A stretch of 52,712 nt of DNA from Actinomycetota bacterium (GTDB lineage Bacteria; Actinomycetota; Actinomycetes; Actinomycetales; Microbacteriaceae). The stretch is taken from positions 1 to 52,712 of the forward strand of contig JAFDWK010000065.1 in NCBI GenBank assembly GCA_018268515.1, given 5' to 3'. This document shows, piece after piece, positions 49,692-52,712 of this stretch (its first letter is position 1; the number at the start of each line of letters is the position of its first letter). The position numbers and the translations under genes are program-made. The notes under the pieces are model-generated. The model saw only the letters and a list, made by a program, of their open reading frames with translations, searched no databases and had not been told where the DNA came from.

Positions 49692-50999
49692 CTATGCGGC
49701 GGCCTCGGACAGGCCCAGACGGGGGTAGAGCAGGCTGAAGCCCTTGGCGAGACCGTCGGTCAGCGCCGGGAGCACATGGCCGCCGTTCGGGACCTCGTAG
49801 TACACGGCCGACATCCCGGCCGCGGACGCCGCTGCGGCGATCCGCTGCACACCGGGGATGTATCCGAGGTCGTTGGAACCCACGGTGAATACGCCGAAGG
49901 TGCCCGGGATCTTCCGGGCGGCGAGGAGGTTCTCGGGCTTGATCGCGTCGTATGCCGCCTGATCGCCGTGGAAGATGTCGGCGAGGACGGTCGAGGGCTG
50001 CTCGGATCCGGGATACTCCTCGCCGGAGATGTCGAGCACGTTGGACCAGAGGTTCGGATACTCCGCCAGGTACGACATGGCGCAGGCGCCGCCGTTGGAG
50101 TAGCCGGCGATCGTGCGATACCGGGGATCCTTGATGACGTTGAGATTGGCCACCGCCCAGTTCACGACGTCCTGGACGATGAACGTCTTGGCCTTGCCGA
50201 ATTTTGCCGTGTCCAGGCAGAGCGGATCCTGATTCGGGTCGCCGATCTGATCCGCCACGACGACGATCGGCGCCAGGCCGTCATGCCGGGCGGCGAACTG
50301 GTCGAGCACACCCGCGACGTAGCTGGGATCGGGCGAACCGGGCTGCCCCATCATCAGGACCACCAGCGGCAGACGCGGGGCGTTCGGCACCAGCGCGGCC
50401 GGGGGCAGGTAGATCCCGGCCGGCCGCGAGGCGAAGCCGGAGATCGCGTTCGGGATGATCTGCGTGCCGACGGTGCCGTGCGTCGGCATGTCGGCCGGTG
50501 GTTTCCAGGTCTTCCACAGCGGCGGCGCCTGGGGCCCGCCGTGCGGCTTCGCGGTGGGAGGCGGAAGCGTGATCGGGTTGCGGGCGACGATGCCGAGAAG
50601 GGAGCCCAGGGTGCGGTCGAGGCCGATCGCGGCGTTGATGCCGAGCGAGCCGACCGCGATGAAGACCAGCACGGCGCACGCGGCGATGACCTTGCGCCAC
50701 CAGCGCGATCGCCACATGTTCGCGATCGCGAGGCAGACGCCAGCGAGCGTGCCGGCGAACCAGAAGTACACGACGTGCTTGATGGGGATGCCGAAGGCGT
50801 GGTTGATCCGGATCACGATGAACCAGATCAGGACCGCGAGCAGGAGGCCGGTCAGCAGCGCGCCGACACTGGTCACCAGCCAGCGCAACGTCGGCCGGCG
50901 GATCAGCAGGTAGAGGAACAGGGCACCGGCGACGACGGAGAGGATCGCGACCGCGGGGCCGCCCACGATGTCGACGCGCAGCAGATCGTCAATCATCAT
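49692..50999 (-). CDS. Membrane-anchored putative esterase (alpha/beta-hydrolase, esterase D/mycolyltransferase-like)
   Basis: A 435-residue protein with an N-terminal block of four membrane helices (residues ~12-125) and then an extracytoplasmic alpha/beta-hydrolase domain. The nucleophile elbow is IAGYSNGGACAMSYL, the catalytic His lies in VPNGGHVLPALT and an acid is probably in VGSNDLGY. LPLVVLMMGQPGS is the first core strand. It is similar in design to actinobacterial membrane-tethered esterases and mycolyltransferase-fold proteins. Starts at 50999 or 50996 are equivalent. Cell-envelope ester chemistry is plausible; the substrate is unknown. Confidence 0.8.
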   Translation of the reverse strand: MMIDDLLRVDIVGGPAVAILSVVAGALFLYLLIRRPTLRWLVTSVGALLTGLLLAVLIWFIVIRINHAFGIPIKHVVYFWFAGTLAGVCLAIANMWRSRWWRKVIAACAVLVFIAVGSLGINAAIGLDRTLGSLLGIVARNPITLPPPTAKPHGGPQAPPLWKTWKPPADMPTHGTVGTQIIPNAISGFASRPAGIYLPPAALVPNAPRLPLVVLMMGQPGSPDPSYVAGVLDQFAARHDGLAPIVVVADQIGDPNQDPLCLDTAKFGKAKTFIVQDVVNWAVANLNVIKDPRYRTIAGYSNGGACAMSYLAEYPNLWSNVLDISGEEYPGSEQPSTVLADIFHGDQAAYDAIKPENLLAARKIPGTFGVFTVGSNDLGYIPGVQRIAAAASAAGMSAVYYEVPNGGHVLPALTDGLAKGFSLLYPRLGLSEAAA

Positions 51000-51106
51000 C
51001 TCGACGTGCGGATCCGTGGGGCATCGAGGCGACGACGGGACCGGACTCGTGCACCATGTGTCCAGTCTGCCGCGATGACGGCCGCCGCGGGGTCACGGAT
51101 CGATAT

Positions 51107-51147
51107 GAGAACGGCGCCCGCTCCCTCGGGATGCGGGTGCCGCTCTC
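51107..51147 (-). terminator. Hairpin downstream of the flotillin gene
   Basis: GAGAACGGCGCCCGC (51107-51121) and GCGGGTGCCGCTCTC (51133-51147) pair at 13 of 15 positions around an 11-nt loop. It lies just past the flotillin stop (51157) on the minus strand and before the esterase gene. Confidence 0.6.
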
Positions 51148-51156
51148 GGGACGGTG

Positions 51157-52712
51157 TCAGTCCTGCTCCGCGGCCTCCCTCGCGGCGGCGCGGGTGGCCG
51201 GCGCGGTCGTGTGCACGCCCGGGGCGCCGCCTGCGTGCGAGAGGGGGTGGTGCGGCTCGGACTGGGCGAGCCCCGCGCCGAGACCGCGGCCGACGGCCTG
51301 GCCCTGGATGATGCCGGCGAGGTCGAGTCCGGTCGCGGCGTGCACGCTGTCGAACACGCTGCGCAGCGCCTTGGCGTTGTCGCCGCCCACGACGCTGGAG
51401 GCGCCGTCGTCGCCGGATCCGCCGATGATCGACACGCTGCCGATCGTGGCGTAGCCCTTGGCGAACTCGGCCATGATCGACGGCAGCACCTCGAGCACGC
51501 GCTGCGACAGGAATGCCTCCTGGTTGGAGGCGATGGCCTTCGCCTCGGCCTCGACCGCGGCGGCCTTGGCCTCTCCCTCGGCGCGGATCGCGTCGGCCTC
51601 CGCCGTGGCGCGCAGGCGTCGGGCGGTGGCTTCGGCATCGGCCTGGGCGCGCAGGGCGTCGGCGTCACCGGTGGCCTTGGCGACCGCGGCGGCCGCCTCG
51701 CCGTCGGCGCGGGCCTTGTCGGACTGCGCCTGCTGCTCGGCGATGCGCGTGGACGCCTCGGCCTGCTTGACCTGCTCGATCGCGGCGGCCTCGGCCGCCC
51801 GCTCGCGCGTGTACAGGTCGGCCTGGGCGCGGGTCTCGGCCTCGTAGCGCTGGGCGTCGGCGACGCGCTTGACGTCGGCGTCGAGCTGGGCCTGCTTGTT
51901 CTCGGCCTGCTGCTGCAGCACCGCCTGCTCGGCCTGCGCGCGGGCGAGCTGCTCGGCCTGCTCGGCTTCGGCGCGGGCCCGGCCGACGCCGGCGGCGGCG
52001 TTGGCGGTGTTGGTGTCGAGCGCGGTCTGCTCGACCAGGTTCGCCTCCTGGTTGGCGATGTACTTCTGGTTGATCGCGCGGTCGGCGTTGGTCTGCGCGA
52101 TCTCGGCCGCCTGGCGCTTGGCCTGGATCTCCGGCGCGCCGAGCGACTGGATGTAGCCGACCTTGTCGGTGATGCCCTTGATCTGGAACGAGTCCAGGAT
52201 GAGGCCCTGCTCGGCGAGCTCCTGCGAGACGTCGGCGGCGATCTGGTCGGAGAACTTCTTGCGCTCCCGCATCAGCTCGACGACGGAGAGCGTGGCGACG
52301 ATGCCGCGCAGGGCGCCCTCGAGCTGCTCGGTGGTGAACTGCTCGATGGCCTTGTCCTGTGAGGCGAAGCGCTCCGCGGCACGGCGGACGAAGAGCGGGT
52401 CGGATCCGATCTTCACGATCGCGACGCCGTCGACGTTCAGGGTCACGCTGTCCAGCGACTGCGCCTCGGCGTTCAGAAGCACCTGGCGCGAGCGCAGCGA
52501 GATGATCTCGTGGCGCTGCGTGATCGGGTTGACGAGCGACTTGCCGTTGACGATCACGGTGACCGGGGACTCGGTCATCTCGGAACTCGTGGATCCGTCG
52601 GGCAGCAGGGTCGCGCGCTGCACCTTCTGCTTGCGGCCCGAGATCACCAGCGCCTCGTCGGCGCGGGCGACCTTGATCCAGCTGCGCGCGAACAGCAGCA
52701 CGATGAGAAGGA
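51157..52712 (-). CDS. Flotillin-like SPFH/band-7 protein (5' end beyond the window)
   Basis: At least 514 residues. Reading to the window edge continues a membrane helix (LLIVLLFARSWIKV), so the true start lies outside. An SPFH domain follows (DEALVISGRKQKVQRAT, EQFTTEQLEGALRGIVATLSVVELMRERKKFSDQI). A long Ala/Glu/Gln coiled coil comes next (roughly residues 215-385 of the visible part), and then the flotillin C-terminal region (LSQRVLEVLPSIMAEFAKGYATIGSVSIIGG). It organises membrane microdomains. The tail after GLAQSEPHHPL is disordered and variable. Confidence 0.9.
   Translation of the reverse strand, partial: LLIVLLFARSWIKVARADEALVISGRKQKVQRATLLPDGSTSSEMTESPVTVIVNGKSLVNPITQRHEIISLRSRQVLLNAEAQSLDSVTLNVDGVAIVKIGSDPLFVRRAAERFASQDKAIEQFTTEQLEGALRGIVATLSVVELMRERKKFSDQIAADVSQELAEQGLILDSFQIKGITDKVGYIQSLGAPEIQAKRQAAEIAQTNADRAINQKYIANQEANLVEQTALDTNTANAAAGVGRARAEAEQAEQLARAQAEQAVLQQQAENKQAQLDADVKRVADAQRYEAETRAQADLYTRERAAEAAAIEQVKQAEASTRIAEQQAQSDKARADGEAAAAVAKATGDADALRAQADAEATARRLRATAEADAIRAEGEAKAAAVEAEAKAIASNQEAFLSQRVLEVLPSIMAEFAKGYATIGSVSIIGGSGDDGASSVVGGDNAKALRSVFDSVHAATGLDLAGIIQGQAVGRGLGAGLAQSEPHHPLSHAGGAPGVHTTAPATRAAAREAAEQD

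Overview
This is a high-GC, tightly packed actinobacterial chromosome segment. It most resembles a Microbacteriaceae (Microbacterium-like) genome. The reasons are the codon bias (G/C in third positions), many 1-4 nt ATGA/GTGA/TGATG gene overlaps, several promoters that appear to give leaderless mRNAs, FUSC, XRE/DUF2975, gluconate and ABC-sugar genes typical of soil and plant actinobacteria, and short REP-like repeats. I see no phage, transposase, integrase or CRISPR array. The one RNA gene found is a tRNA-Arg(ACG).

Layout. (1) 1-4 kb: a DUF1653 protein, a ferritin-like diiron protein divergent from a DUF2975/XRE pair across a 13-bp inverted-repeat operator, a FUSC membrane protein, and a PEP-mutase/isocitrate-lyase superfamily enzyme. 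(2) 4-6.9 kb: a sugar isomerase and Gfo/Idh oxidoreductase pair behind a perfect 16-bp palindrome, then a TetR gene. This block contains none of the GGATCC words that crowd the rest of the window. (3) 6.9-17.2 kb: a carbohydrate locus with YesL, two ABC sugar permeases, a substrate-binding protein that has lost its start and lipoprotein signal, a 2-hydroxyacid dehydrogenase, a heparinase II/III-family enzyme, a DeoR-HTH/LacI-type hybrid regulator and a DUF2264 protein. The likely substrate is an acidic or unsaturated oligosaccharide. (4) 17.2-25.4 kb: a VOC dioxygenase-like protein, an alpha/beta hydrolase, a gluconate module (GntR, GntP, GntK), another GntR, an SDR, a charged hypothetical protein and tRNA-Arg. 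(5) 25.4-36 kb: amino-acid metabolism of the Met/homoserine type, with a PLP gamma-lyase-like enzyme, Lrp, a frameshifted aldehyde dehydrogenase, an ACT-less homoserine dehydrogenase, an APC permease, a broad-specificity-type racemase, two convergent IclR regulators, homocysteine S-methyltransferase and a LysR divergent from an MFS exporter. (6) 37.5-44.9 kb: one operon with GT2-GtrA, a GT39-like enzyme carrying a Gly-rich insert, a response regulator, a histidine kinase and L-serine dehydratase. (7) 44.9-52.7 kb: TetR, an ABC-2 exporter, the HrpB helicase, a membrane-anchored esterase and a flotillin cut by the window end.

Most notable signals: strong enrichment of the palindrome GGATCC in all three codon frames, with a 3.9-kb gap over block 2; the decapitated ABC binding protein; the C7 frameshift in the aldehyde dehydrogenase; a four-copy alternating inverted element at 17.2 kb; and several well-defined promoter/operator pairs. 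All function calls come from reading the sequence; no database search was run.
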